Below are positions 1-10,100 of a stretch of DNA of 64,000 nucleotides, in pieces. This stretch comes from Achromobacter ruhlandii. GTDB taxonomy: Bacteria > Pseudomonadota > Gammaproteobacteria > Burkholderiales > Burkholderiaceae_B. Location of the stretch: assembly GCF_902859695.1 (NCBI RefSeq), contig NZ_CADIJL010000001.1, forward strand, positions 124,001 to 188,000, given 5' to 3'. Position 1 is the stretch's first letter, and each line of letters opens with the position of its first letter. A program made the position numbers and the translations under genes. The notes beneath the pieces are model-generated. The model was not told where the DNA came from. It searched no databases and saw only the letters and a list, made by a program, of their open reading frames with translations.

Positions 1-1639
1 GCCAGCGGCGGTCCACGCACCACGCCACCCAGCCGCGCAGGCGCTGGTAGAAGCGGGTGTTGTAGATGTCGTGCTCGTGGTCATCGGGCAGGTGCGCCTC
101 GCGCTTGCGCTCGGGCAGCATGCGGTAGCCCAGCAGCGGGATCAGCACCACCGCGGCGAACCACGAGGTGATCAGCGCGATCGCCGACACCTGGAAGATC
201 GAGCGGGTGTATTCGCCGGTGCTGGACTTGGCCAGCGCGATCGGCAGGAAGCCGGCCACCGTCACCAGCGTGCCGGTCAGCATCGGGAAGGCGGTGCTGG
301 TGTAGGCGAAGGCGGCGGCGCGCGCGCGGCTCCAGCCCTGTTCCAGCTTCACCGCCATCATCTCGACCGCGATGATGGCGTCGTCCACCAGCAGGCCCAG
401 CGCCAGCACCAGCGTGCCCAGCGAGACCTTGTGCAGGCCGATGCCGAACATGTCCATGAACAGCGCGGTCACCGCCAGCACCACCGGAATCGAGATCACC
501 ACCACCATGCCGGTGCGCAGCCCCAGCGACACCAGGCTGACGATCAGCACGATGGCCACGGCCTCGGCCACCGAGCGCAGGAATTCGTCCACCGAGAACG
601 ACACCGCCTTGGGCATGCTCGACACCTCGGTCAGCGTCAGGCCGGCCGGCAGCCGCGCCTTGAGCTCGCCGAACTTGGCCTCCAGGGCCTTGCCCAGGTG
701 CACCACGTCCTGACCTGGCTGCATTGTGATGCCGATGCCCAGCACCGGCTGGCCGCGCGTGCGCATCTGCTCGGCCGGGGGATCGTCGTAGCCGCGATGG
801 ATGGTGGCGATATCGCCCAGCCTGATCGACTTGCCGTTGACGCGGATCAGCGTCTCGGCCAGCGCCCGGGTGTCCTGGAACTGGCCGCTGGGCCGCACGA
901 AGATACGGTCGTCGGCGGTGGTCAGGGTGCCGGCGCTGGACACCGCGTTCTGGCTGTTGATGGCCTCGGCGATCTGCTGCGGCGACACGCCCAGGCGCGT
1001 GAGCTGCGTGTTGCTGATCTCGATGTAGACGTGCTCGGGCTGTTCGCCGAAGTAGTCGACCTTGGCCACGCCCGGCACGCGCAGCAGCACCGTGCGCAGA
1101 TTGTCGGCGTAGTCGCGCAACTGCGCCGGCGAGAAACCGTCGCCGGCCAGGGTGTAGATGTTGGTGTAGACGTCGCCGAACTCGTCATTGAAGAATGGCC
1201 CCTGCACGCCTTGCGGCAGGGTGGCGCCGATGTCGCCGACCTTCTTGCGCACCTGGTACCACTCGTTGGCCACCTCGCTGGCCGGGGCCGAGTCCTTCAT
1301 GGTGAAGAAGATCAGCGATTCGCCCGGGCGCGAGTAGCTGCGCAGGAAGTCCGTGGATGGCGTTTCCTGCAGCTTCTTGGCGATGCGGTCGGTGACCTGT
1401 TCCTGCACCTGCTGCGAGGTGGCGCCGGGCCACAGGGTCTTGATGACCATCACGCGGAAGGTGAAGGGCGGGTCTTCCGACTGCGCCAGGCGCGAATACG
1501 ACAGCACGCCGAACAGCGTCACCAGCGTGATCAGGAAGATCACCAGCGGCTGGTGCCGCAGGGCCCAGGCCGACAGGTTGAACTTGCCTTCCTCGTGGCG
1601 GTGCGCGGCGTTCTGATTCTCGGGAACCGGCGCGCTCAT
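1..1639 (-). CDS. RND efflux permease, C-terminal part cut off by window edge
   Basis: Inner-membrane proton-driven RND permease; 546 codons lie in the window and the C-terminal half runs off position 1. It opens MSAPVPENQNAA and has a first membrane helix around residues 27-48 (PLVIFLITLVTLFGVLSYSRL). A porter domain follows, then the membrane block with the proton-relay pair D419/D420 in GLLVDDAII, equivalent to AcrB D407/D408. The ATG at 1639 overlaps the stop of the upstream adaptor gene as ATGA, so the two are translationally coupled. The long cytoplasmic N-terminus before the first helix is unlike AcrB/MexB and closer to the CzcA/MdtB-like hydrophobe exporters. Substrate is unknown. Regulation is probably through the divergent TetR gene at 2977. 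Confidence 0.9.
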   Translation of the reverse strand, partial: MSAPVPENQNAAHRHEEGKFNLSAWALRHQPLVIFLITLVTLFGVLSYSRLAQSEDPPFTFRVMVIKTLWPGATSQQVQEQVTDRIAKKLQETPSTDFLRSYSRPGESLIFFTMKDSAPASEVANEWYQVRKKVGDIGATLPQGVQGPFFNDEFGDVYTNIYTLAGDGFSPAQLRDYADNLRTVLLRVPGVAKVDYFGEQPEHVYIEISNTQLTRLGVSPQQIAEAINSQNAVSSAGTLTTADDRIFVRPSGQFQDTRALAETLIRVNGKSIRLGDIATIHRGYDDPPAEQMRTRGQPVLGIGITMQPGQDVVHLGKALEAKFGELKARLPAGLTLTEVSSMPKAVSFSVDEFLRSVAEAVAIVLIVSLVSLGLRTGMVVVISIPVVLAVTALFMDMFGIGLHKVSLGTLVLALGLLVDDAIIAVEMMAVKLEQGWSRARAAAFAYTSTAFPMLTGTLVTVAGFLPIALAKSSTGEYTRSIFQVSAIALITSWFAAVVLIPLLGYRMLPERKREAHLPDDHEHDIYNTRFYQRLRGWVAWCVDRRW

Positions 1640-2811
1640 GATGCGAAGTCCTCGGGGTGCAGCGGCGGCACCGCGCGGACCTTTTCGCCGGCCGACACGG
1701 CGTGCACGCCTTGCCACACCACGCGCTCGCCGGCTTGCACGCCCTGCGACAGGGTGACGCTGCGCGCGTCATAGCGCAGCACCTGCACGCGGCGCAGCTC
1801 CAGCGTGTCTTCCTGCGGCTTGACGATCCAGACGGCGGGCTCGGTGCCGTCATGGAACAGCGCCGTCGCCGGCACCGTGTAAGTGGTGGCGCCGTTGGCC
1901 TGGCGGTTGTCGAAGCTGATGTTGGCGGTCATGCCCAGCCGCACCTCGGGCGAGGGCGACTCCAGCGTCAGCTTGGCGCGATAGGTGCGGCTCTGCGGAT
2001 CGGCGGCCGGCGCGATCTCGCGCAGCACGGCGCTGAAGGTCTTGCCGGGCAGCGGCGCCAGGGTGACGGTGGCGCGCTGGCCGATGGCCAGTCCCGCCAG
2101 CACGCTTTCAGGCACGTCGCAGAGCGCGTCGACGTCGCCCGACCAGGCCAGGTTGTAGACCGCCTGGCCGGCCGCCACGTTCTGGCCGGTGTCGGCCTGT
2201 TCGGCGGTGATGACGCCGGCATGGTCGGCCACGAGGGTGGTGTAGTTGAGCTGGTCGGCCGACAGCGCGGCTTGTTGCGCCGCCTGGTCGCGTTGCGCCA
2301 GCGCCGAGGCGTAGGCGTTGCGCGTCTGTTCGAGCTGGTTGGCGGCGATCAGGTTTTCGCGGGCCTGGGCGCGGTCGCGGTCCAGTTGCTGCTTGGCGTA
2401 GTCCAGCTGGTGCTGGGCGGCCGACAGCTGGGCGCGGGCGGCGGCGGCGTTCTTGGTGGCGTCGGCGGGATCGAGCCGGGCGACCACCTGGCCGGGCTTG
2501 ACCGTGTCGCCCAGGCGCACCTTGCGTTCGATGATCTTGCCGCCCACGCGGAACGACAGCGGCGTGCTGTAGCGCGCCTGCACTTCGCCCGGCAGGGTCC
2601 AGGCCGGCAGCGCGGCGTCGGCCTTGGCCGGCATGGCCACCACCGGGCGCGGCGGCGGCGCCTCGGCTTCCTTGCTGCCGCAGCCGGCCAGCGCCAGCGT
2701 CAGCGCCAGGGCGAGCGCCGGCCAGCGGCGGCGCGGGGAAAGGCGGGAAGACGCCGCGGCGGCGGCGGGATTGCGCGCGGCGACGGGCGCGCAAGAACCT
2801 GAAGAATTCAC
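1636..2811 (-). CDS. RND efflux periplasmic adaptor, lipoprotein
   Basis: Membrane-fusion (HlyD/AcrA-family) subunit that links the RND permease to an outer-membrane channel. The 391-residue product has an N-terminal lipoprotein signal with lipobox LAGC around residues 41-44, followed by a barrel-sandwich lipoyl part (LSFRVGGKIIERKVRLGDTV), an alpha-hairpin rich in Ala/Gln (about residues 115-190) and a beta-barrel/membrane-proximal part. The start is GTG at 2811, chosen because GAGG lies six bases upstream; no ATG fits better. The stop overlaps the permease start by ATGA. No outer-membrane factor gene is seen with it in the window; one may lie beyond position 1. Confidence 0.88.
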   Translation of the reverse strand: MNSSGSCAPVAARNPAAAAASSRLSPRRRWPALALALTLALAGCGSKEAEAPPPRPVVAMPAKADAALPAWTLPGEVQARYSTPLSFRVGGKIIERKVRLGDTVKPGQVVARLDPADATKNAAAARAQLSAAQHQLDYAKQQLDRDRAQARENLIAANQLEQTRNAYASALAQRDQAAQQAALSADQLNYTTLVADHAGVITAEQADTGQNVAAGQAVYNLAWSGDVDALCDVPESVLAGLAIGQRATVTLAPLPGKTFSAVLREIAPAADPQSRTYRAKLTLESPSPEVRLGMTANISFDNRQANGATTYTVPATALFHDGTEPAVWIVKPQEDTLELRRVQVLRYDARSVTLSQGVQAGERVVWQGVHAVSAGEKVRAVPPLHPEDFAS

Positions 2812-2922
2812 GAAACACCTCGCGACGCGGGCAGGAGGAGGGGGCGGGACGCGAGGGGGCAGGCCGTTCCAGGCCGGCGGTCACCCTGGCAATCCGATAC
2901 GGGATGGATTCTAATGCGGCCA

Positions 2923-2936
2923 TGTATTCAAATACA
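2923..2936. promoter_or_regulatory. Palindrome between divergent adaptor and TetR genes, candidate operator
   Basis: TGTATTCAAATACA has six-base inverted arms (TGTATT/AATACA) around a two-base centre. It is AT-rich against a GC-rich background and lies 41 bases upstream of the TetR start and 112 bases upstream of the adaptor start. TetR-family repressors usually bind such dyads in the shared intergenic region. The function is inferred from position and symmetry only. Confidence 0.5.
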
Positions 2937-2964
2937 AGTGTGAATCTGAAATCGTTCCAGATGA

Positions 2965-2970
2965 TAGAAT
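2965..2970 (+). promoter_or_regulatory. Candidate -10 box of the TetR gene (near-leaderless)
   Basis: TAGAAT matches the -10 consensus at five of six positions and ends six bases before the ATG at 2977, which would put the transcript start at or next to the start codon. No good -35 hexamer is seen at 16-18 bases, and no Shine-Dalgarno sequence precedes the ATG, which agrees with a leaderless message. Confidence 0.4.
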
Positions 2971-2976
2971 CGGCGC

Positions 2977-3600
2977 ATGTCAAAAGTCCGCCTTACCCGA
3001 GAGCAAAGCCGTGACCAGACGCGCCAGCGTCTGCTCGATGCCGCGCAATCGATCTTCCTGACCAAGGGCTTCGTGGCGGCCAGCGTCGAGGACATCGCCG
3101 AGCTGGCCGGCTATACCCGCGGCGCTTTCTATTCCAATTTCGCAAGCAAGTCCGAACTCTTCCTGCAGCTGCTCAAGCGCGACCACGAAAACGTCATGGG
3201 CGACATGCGCGCCATCTTCGAGGCCGGCGAAACCCGCCAGCAGATGGAAGACAGCGTGCTGCACTACTACAGCAACCATTTCCGCGACAACGAGTGCTTC
3301 CTGCTGTGGATGGAAGCCAAGCTGCAGGCCGCCCGCGACCCCGAGTTCCGGGTCGGGTTCATTGCCTGCATGGGCGAGCTGCGCGACGCCACCACCGAAT
3401 ACATCCGCCAGTTTTCCGAGCGCGTCGGCACGCCACTGCCGATGCCCGCGCGTGAACTGGCCATCGGCCTCTTGGCGCTGTCCGACGGCATGCAGTTCAG
3501 CTTCGCCTTCGACCCGCAGAACGTCAGCGCCGAGACCACCGAATCGGTGCTGGCGGGCTTTTTCCGCCGCGTGGTGTTCGGCGAACGCGACCCCGGCTAG
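2977..3600 (+). CDS. TetR/AcrR-family transcriptional regulator (207 aa)
   Basis: DNA-binding repressor of the TetR family. The N-terminal helix-turn-helix is clear at about residues 12-58 (TRQRLLDAAQSIFLTKGFVAASVEDIAELAGYTRGAFYSNFASK), with the usual tyrosine-glycine-alanine recognition helix, and is followed by an all-helical ligand domain. Length is typical for the family. It is transcribed away from the RND adaptor gene at 2811, the standard layout for a local efflux repressor. The 376-base region 2812-2976 plus flanks carries a palindrome at 2923-2936. The ligand cannot be read from sequence. Confidence 0.88.
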   Translation: MSKVRLTREQSRDQTRQRLLDAAQSIFLTKGFVAASVEDIAELAGYTRGAFYSNFASKSELFLQLLKRDHENVMGDMRAIFEAGETRQQMEDSVLHYYSNHFRDNECFLLWMEAKLQAARDPEFRVGFIACMGELRDATTEYIRQFSERVGTPLPMPARELAIGLLALSDGMQFSFAFDPQNVSAETTESVLAGFFRRVVFGERDPG

Positions 3601-3680
3601 GGCCGCCCGGCCCGACGACGACCCGCGCGGCCGGTCCGGGACCGAATGCCGGGCGCCGCGCGCTCAGGGCCATGCGGGCA

Positions 3681-3708
3681 TTGTCACCGCCAGCGGCGGC
3701 ATGATAGT
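3681..3708 (+). promoter_or_regulatory. Candidate sigma-70 promoter of the BCCT transporter gene
   Basis: TTGTCA (five of six to consensus) at 3681 is separated by 16 bases from GATAGT (four of six) ending at 3708, about 80 bases upstream of the ATG at 3788. The rest of the gap from 3601 shows no gene. Confidence 0.35.
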
Positions 3709-3787
3709 AATAACGGCGGCGCGCCGGCTGGACTGAGGGGGCCAGCGCCGTTGCCTTCGGCATCCCTCGGGCGAAAGGAGCGGCAGC

Positions 3788-5758
3788 ATGTCTTCAGAAA
3801 CCCGACCATCCACCATCAATCGCCCGGTCTTTTATACGGCGGCGCTGTTCACGCTGCTGCTGGTGGGCTTCGCCATCGCGACGCCCAGGACCGCGCAGAA
3901 CCTGTTCGAATCGATCCAGGCCTGGATCCTGGGCAACGCCAGCTGGTTCTACATCCTGGTGGTCGCCATCATCCTGCTGTCGGTGGCGTTCCTGGCCATC
4001 AGCCGCTATGGCGACATCAAGCTGGGGCCCGACCACAGCGAGCCCGACTACCGCAACTTCACCTGGTTCGCCATGCTGTTCTCGGCGGGCATGGGCATCG
4101 GCCTGATGTTCTTCGGCGTGGCCGAGCCGGTCATGCACTTCATGTCGCCGCCGGTGGGCGAGGGCGCCACCGCGGCCGCCGCGCGCGAATCCATGAAGAT
4201 CACCTTCTTCCACTGGGGCCTGCACGCCTGGGCCATTTACGCCGTGGTGGCGCTGACGCTGGCGTTCTTCAGCTTCCGCCACGGGCTGCCTCTGACGCTG
4301 CGGTCGGCGTTGTATCCGCTGATCGGCAACCGCATCCACGGCCCCATCGGCCACGCGGTCGACGTGTTCGCCATCATCGGCACGGTGCTGGGCGTGGCCA
4401 CCTCGCTGGGGCTGGGCGTGGCGCAGATGAACAGCGGCCTGAACCATCTGTTCGGCATTCCCGTGGGCGTGATGCCGCAGATCATCCTGATCGTCATCAC
4501 CTGCGGACTGGCCACGCTGTCGGTGGCCAGCGGCCTGGACAAGGGCATCCGCATCCTGTCCGAAGCCAACATGGTGCTGGCGGTGATCCTGCTGCTGTTC
4601 GTGCTGGTGGCCGGCCCCACCGTGTTCCTGCTGCAGACCTTCGTGCAGAACACCGGCGCCTACCTGTCGGACATCGTCAACAAGACCTTCAACCTGTATG
4701 CGTATGAGCCGACCGACTGGATCGGCGGCTGGACCCTGTTCTACTGGGGCTGGTGGATCGCCTGGTCGCCGTTCGTGGGCCTGTTCATCGCCCGCATCTC
4801 GCGTGGCCGCACCATCCGCGAATTCGTCAGCGGCGTGCTGCTGGTGCCGGCCGGGTTCACGCTGTTCTGGATGACCGTATTCGGCGACACCGCCATCCAC
4901 TTCATCCTGGTCGACGGCATCAAGGGGTTCGCCGACACCGTCAAGGACGACAACTCCCTGGCCCTGTTCGCGTTCTTCGAGCTGTTGCCGTGGAGCGGTG
5001 TGATATCGATCTTCGCCATTGCCATGGTGGCGGTGTTCTTCGTCACTTCGGCGGATTCGGGCGCGCTGGTGGTGGACCTGCTGGCCTCGGGCGGCGCCGA
5101 CCGCACGCCCGTGTGGCAGCGCATCTTCTGGTCACTGTCGATGGGCGCCGTGGCCATCGCGCTGCTGCTGGCCGATGGCCTGACGGCGCTGCAGACGGCG
5201 ACCATCGCCAGCGCGCTGCCGTTCTCGGTCATCCTGCTGCTGTCGCTGTGGGGGTTGTTCAAGGCCCTCAAGCTCGATGCCACCAAGCGCGGCATCCGCT
5301 ACCAGTCGCTGACGCTGTCGCGCCCGGCGCGCGGCGGCCAGTCGTGGGAACGGCGGCTGCGCAACATGGTCATGATGCCGCGCCGCGCCCATGTGCTGCG
5401 CTTCATCGCGGACGTGGTGACCCCGGCCCTGGAAGACGTGGCCGATGAACTGCGCAAGCAGGGCTACGCGGTGGCGGTCAAGGAAGGCGACGGCGAGGGC
5501 GGCGTGGTGCTGGAAGTTAACCACGGCGAACACCTGGACTTCTTCTATTCGGTGCAGCCGCAGGCCTTCGTGCGGCCCAGCCTGACGCCCGAGGAGGCCG
5601 CCGACGAAGAGGAGCGCAAGTACTTCCGCGCCGAGGTCCACCTGCGCGAGGGCGGGCAGGACTACGACATCATGGGCTGGAGCCGTGATGCCGTGATCGG
5701 CGACATCCTCGACCAGTACGAGCGCCACCGCCACTACCTGCACATGGTGCGCACGTAG
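3788..5758 (+). CDS. BCCT-family choline/betaine-type transporter with C-terminal cytoplasmic extension
   Basis: Secondary transporter of quaternary ammonium compounds (betaine-choline-carnitine family) with about twelve membrane helices spanning residues 15-500. The family signature is intact: GMGIGLMFFGVAEP near residue 98 and the tryptophan-rich segment starting W315 (WTLFYWGWWIAWSPF), followed by ARISRGRTIREF. At 656 residues it is close to E. coli BetT (about 677), and like BetT it has a long soluble tail, here residues about 505-656, which in BetT senses osmotic state. AAGGAG seven bases upstream fixes the start. No bet enzymes lie next to it, so choline, betaine or another compound all remain possible. 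Confidence 0.9.
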   Translation: MSSETRPSTINRPVFYTAALFTLLLVGFAIATPRTAQNLFESIQAWILGNASWFYILVVAIILLSVAFLAISRYGDIKLGPDHSEPDYRNFTWFAMLFSAGMGIGLMFFGVAEPVMHFMSPPVGEGATAAAARESMKITFFHWGLHAWAIYAVVALTLAFFSFRHGLPLTLRSALYPLIGNRIHGPIGHAVDVFAIIGTVLGVATSLGLGVAQMNSGLNHLFGIPVGVMPQIILIVITCGLATLSVASGLDKGIRILSEANMVLAVILLLFVLVAGPTVFLLQTFVQNTGAYLSDIVNKTFNLYAYEPTDWIGGWTLFYWGWWIAWSPFVGLFIARISRGRTIREFVSGVLLVPAGFTLFWMTVFGDTAIHFILVDGIKGFADTVKDDNSLALFAFFELLPWSGVISIFAIAMVAVFFVTSADSGALVVDLLASGGADRTPVWQRIFWSLSMGAVAIALLLADGLTALQTATIASALPFSVILLLSLWGLFKALKLDATKRGIRYQSLTLSRPARGGQSWERRLRNMVMMPRRAHVLRFIADVVTPALEDVADELRKQGYAVAVKEGDGEGGVVLEVNHGEHLDFFYSVQPQAFVRPSLTPEEAADEEERKYFRAEVHLREGGQDYDIMGWSRDAVIGDILDQYERHRHYLHMVRT

Positions 5759-5847
5759 ACATAGCGCCCGCCTGTCACGTGGCGCCGATCCCTGGCGCTG
5801 GCGGTGCGCGATACCCCGCGCCCCAGGCGCCAACCCGTTTTCCCGCA

Positions 5848-5876
5848 AACCGCCGGCTTTCGCCGGCGGTTTTTTC
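5848..5876 (+). terminator. Rho-independent terminator after the BCCT gene
   Basis: A ten-base perfect stem (AACCGCCGGC / GCCGGCGGTT) with a TTTC loop is followed by a run of T. It lies 90 bases after the BCCT stop and insulates the next operon. Confidence 0.85.
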
Positions 5877-5929
5877 TTGCCCGTTTGCGTCGATAGATTT
5901 CCTCAATCCTCAACATTACTTTAGGTTTT

Positions 5930-5958
5930 TTGACTTCGTCTGATTTTTCTAGGATTAT
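5930..5958 (+). promoter_or_regulatory. Candidate sigma-70 promoter of the second RND operon
   Basis: TTGACT (five of six) and GATTAT (four of six) are spaced by 17 bases in a locally AT-rich tract. The predicted start of transcription is about 28 bases before the adaptor ATG at 5993. Confidence 0.55.
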
Positions 5959-5992
5959 CCAAGCCATTCCTTTGATAAATAGCGAGAGAATC

Positions 5993-7123
5993 ATGAAGGC
6001 GAAATCGGGTGCATGGGTCGCCGGGGTGCTGGCCCTGGCGGTGGTGGCGGGGGGCGGGCTGTACTGGAAATTCGGCGGCGCGCAGCACAAGGGTGGCTGG
6101 GCCATGGCGCCGGCCAAGGTGGCGGTGGCGCCCGTGTTGCAGGCCGACTTCCCGGCGGCGCTGTCGGGCATCGGCTCGATCGAGGCGACGCGGCAGGTGC
6201 TGGTGCCGGCCGAAGTCGATGGCAGGGTGGCGCAGATCCTGTTCACGCCCGGCGAGCGGGTACGCGCGGGGCAACTGCTGGTCCAACTGAACGACGCGCC
6301 CGAGCAGGGCGAACTGGCGCGCCTGCAGGCCCAGGCCAGGAACGCCCGGGCGTTGCTGGAGCGCACCCGCCGCCTGGTGCCGCTGCAGGCCGCGACCCGC
6401 GAACAACTGGACCAGGCCCAGGCCGACTACGACCAGGCCGCCGGCGAAATCAAGCGCATCCAGGCGCTGATCGAACAGAAGCGCGTCAAGGCCCCGTTCG
6501 ACGGCGTGCTCGGCGTGCGCCGCATCAATCTGGGCCAGTTCGCCCGCGCCGGCGATCCGCTGGTGTCGCTGACCGACGCGGCCAGCGTCTACGCCAACAT
6601 CACCCTGCCGGAACAGGCGCTGGGCGCGCTGCGCGTCGGCCAGCCGGTGACCGTGACGGTCGACGCCCACGCCGGACGGGTTTTCGAAGGCGCCGTCACC
6701 ACCATCGAGCCGCAGGTGGATCCTGGCTCGCGCACCGTGCGCGTGCAGGCCACGCTGGCCAATGCCGACGGCGCGCTGGCGGCGGGCATGTTCGCCCACG
6801 GCCAGGTGGTGCTGCCGCCGCGGCCCGGCGTGCTGACCGTGCCGGAAACCGCAGTCAGCTACAGCGCCTATGGCGACTCGGTCTATGTGGTGACGCCGCC
6901 CAAGGCCGGCGACGCATCGGCGCCGCCGACCGTGACCCAGGCCTACGTGCAGACCGCCGAGCGCGCCAGCGGTCGGGTGGTGGTGACCAAGGGCCTCAAG
7001 CCCGGCGACCGCGTGGTGACCTCGGGCCAGTTGCGCCTGCACAACGGCGCGCCGGTCGAGATCAGCGCCCAGGACACCGTGGCGCTGGACGCCGCGCCGC
7101 ACTCCGTGGCGCAAGCCCGCTGA
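5993..7123 (+). CDS. RND efflux periplasmic adaptor (MexH-like)
   Basis: Membrane-fusion protein of about 376 residues for the permease that follows. The start MKAKSGAWVAG at 5993 is preferred over an in-frame TTG at 5930 because it begins directly at a signal-anchor helix (residues 8-22) and has GAGAG just upstream. The lipoyl half-motifs (VLVPAEVDGRVAQILFTPGERVRAGQLLVQL and KAPFDGVLGVRRINLGQFARAGDPLV) flank a short coiled-coil hairpin, as in MexH/AcrA-type adaptors. It has no lipobox cysteine, unlike the adaptor at 1636. It is first in a three-gene operon, 16 bases from the permease. Confidence 0.9.
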   Translation: MKAKSGAWVAGVLALAVVAGGGLYWKFGGAQHKGGWAMAPAKVAVAPVLQADFPAALSGIGSIEATRQVLVPAEVDGRVAQILFTPGERVRAGQLLVQLNDAPEQGELARLQAQARNARALLERTRRLVPLQAATREQLDQAQADYDQAAGEIKRIQALIEQKRVKAPFDGVLGVRRINLGQFARAGDPLVSLTDAASVYANITLPEQALGALRVGQPVTVTVDAHAGRVFEGAVTTIEPQVDPGSRTVRVQATLANADGALAAGMFAHGQVVLPPRPGVLTVPETAVSYSAYGDSVYVVTPPKAGDASAPPTVTQAYVQTAERASGRVVVTKGLKPGDRVVTSGQLRLHNGAPVEISAQDTVALDAAPHSVAQAR

Positions 7124-7139
7124 ACCCACGGAGCCGATC

Positions 7140-10100
7140 ATGAAGTTCACCGATCTGTTCGTGCGCCGGCCGGTGCTGGCGCTGGTGGTCAGCACACTGC
7201 TGCTGCTGATGGGGCTGCGCGCCCTGAGCGGCCTGCCGATCCGCCAGTACCCGCTGACCGAAAGCACCACCATCACCATCACCACGCAGTACCCGGGCGC
7301 CTCGCCCGACCTGATGCAGGGCTTCGTCACCCAGCCCATCGCGCAATCCGTCGCCACGGTCGAAGGCATCGACTACCTGTCGTCGTCCTCGACCCAGGGC
7401 CGCAGCGTGATCACGGTGCGCATGAAGCTCAACGCCGATTCCAACAAGGCTATGACCGAGGTCATGGCCAAGGTCAACGAAGTCAAATACCGCCTGCCGC
7501 AGGACGCCTACGACCCGGTGCTGGTCAAGTCCGCCGGCGAGGCGACGGCTGTGGCCTACGTGGGGTTCTCCAGCTCGACCATGTCGCTGCCGGCGCTGAC
7601 CGACTACCTGTCGCGCGTGGTGCAGCCGCAGCTGTCGTCGATCGACGGCGTGGCCAGCGTGGAACTGTACGGCGGCCAGAAGCTGGCGATGCGGGTCTGG
7701 CTCGATCCCGACCGGCTGGCCGCGCGCGGCCTCTCGGCCGGCGAACTGGCCGAGGCCCTGCGCCAGAACAACGTGCAGGCCGCGCCCGGCCAGGCCAAGG
7801 GCCTGTACGTGGTGTCCAACATCAACGTCAACACCGACCTGGTCAACGTGGCCGAGTTCCGCGACATGGTCATCAAGCGCGAGGGCGACGCCATCGTGCG
7901 CCTGGGCGACGTGGCGACCGTGGAGTTGGGCGCGGCCTCGACCGACTCCAGCGGCCTGATGGACGGCGAGCCGGCCGTGTATTTCGGCCTGAACGCCACG
8001 CCGGTCGGCAACCCGCTGGTGATCGTCAAGCGCCTGAACGAACTGCTGCCCAACATCAAGCAGAACCTGCCGCCGGGCACCAGCGTGCAGGTGCCGTTCG
8101 AGCTGGCGCGCTTCATCAGCGCCTCGATCGACGGCGTGGTGCACACGCTGTTGGAAGCCATCGTCATCGTGGTGGCGGTGATCTTCCTGTGCCTGGGCTC
8201 GCTGCGCGCGGTGCTGATCCCGGTGGTCACCATTCCGCTGTCGATGCTCGGGGGCGCTGCCATCATGGCGCTGTTCGGCTTCAGCGTGAACCTGCTGACG
8301 CTGCTGGCCATGGTGCTGGCCATCGGCCTGGTGGTGGACGACGCCATCGTGGTGGTCGAGAACGTGCACCGCCACATCGAGGAAGGCAAGTCGCCGGTGC
8401 GTGCGGCGCTGATCGGCGCGCGCGAAGTGGCCGGCCCGGTCATCGCCATGACCATCACGCTGGCGGCGGTGTACGCGCCGATCGGCCTGATGGGCGGCCT
8501 GACCGGGTCGCTGTTCAAGGAATTCGCCTTCACGCTGGCGGGGGCGGTGGTGGTGTCGGGCGTGATCGCGCTGACGCTGTCGCCGGTGATGAGTTCGTTC
8601 CTGCTCAACAGCCACGTCTCCGAGGGCTGGATGGCGCGCCGCGCCGAACACTTCTTCAATCGCCTGGGCCAGGCCTACGGCCGGCTGCTGGATGTGTCGC
8701 TGCATCACCGCTGGGTCACCGGCCTGCTGGCGGTGGCGGTGATGGCCAGCCTGCCGTTCCTGTACAACGCCGCCCAGCGCGAACTGGCGCCGGTCGAGGA
8801 CCAGTCCACCGTGCTCACCGCGATCAAGTCGCCGCAGCAGGCCAACATCGACTACGTCGAGAAGTTCGGCAAGAAGTGGGACGACGTGATGGCGACGCTG
8901 CCCGAGCAGAAGGGCCGCTGGCTCATCAACGGCTCGGACGGCGTCTCCAACAGCATCGGCGGCGTCAATTTCGTCGACTGGCACGAGCGCAAGCGCTCGG
9001 CCGACCAGATCCAGGCCGACATGCAGTCGATGGTCAACCAGATCGAGGGCAGCAACATCTTCGCCTTCCAGTTGCCGCCGCTGCCGGGCTCGACCGGCGG
9101 CCTGCCGGTGCAGATGGTCATCATGAGCGCGGCCGACTACCCGGTGGTGTACGAGGCCATGGAAAACCTGAAGCAGGCGGCGCGCGCCAGCGGCCTGTTC
9201 ATGGTGGTCGACAGCGACCTGGACTACAACAACCCGGTGGTGCAACTGAAGGTGGACCGCGCCAAGGCCAACAGCCTGGGCGTCACCATGAAGGCGGTGG
9301 GCGACACGCTGGCGGTGCTGGTGGGCGAGAACTACGTCAACCGCTTCGGCATGGACGGCCGCTCGTACGACGTGATCCCACAGAGCCTGCGCCAGCAGCG
9401 CATCTCGCCCGAGTCGCTGGCGCGGTATTACGTCAAGAGCGCCAGCGGCGCGCAGGTGCCGCTGTCGAACTTCGTGTCGGTGTCGATGGGCGTCGAGCCC
9501 AACAAGCTGACCCAGTTCAACCAGCTCAACGCCGCCACCTTCCAGGCCATCCCGATGCCGGGCGTGACCATGGGCGACGCGGTCCAGTTCCTGACGCGCC
9601 AGGCGCAGCAGCTGCCGGCCGGCTTCAGCTACGACTGGCAATCGGACGCGCGCCAGTTCAGCCAGGAGGGCTCGGCGCTGATGATCACTTTCATCTTCGC
9701 CATTATCGTCATCTACCTGGTGCTTGCGGCGCAGTACGAAAGCCTGCGCGACCCGTTCATCATCCTGGTGAGCGTGCCGTTGTCGATCTGCGGCGCGCTG
9801 ATCCCGCTGGCGCTGGGCATGGCGACCATCAACATCTACACGCAGATCGGGCTGGTGACGCTGATCGGGCTGATCAGCAAGCACGGCATCCTGATGGTGG
9901 AATTCGCCAACGAGATGCAGGTCAGCCACGGCCTGGACCGGCGCAGCGCCATGGAGCACGCCGCCCGCATCCGCCTGCGCCCGATCCTGATGACCACCGC
10001 GGCCATGGTGGTGGGCCTGATTCCACTGCTGTTCGCCAGCGGCGCCGGCGCCCACAGCCGCTACAGCCTGGGGTTGGTGATCGTGGTCGGCATGCTGGTC

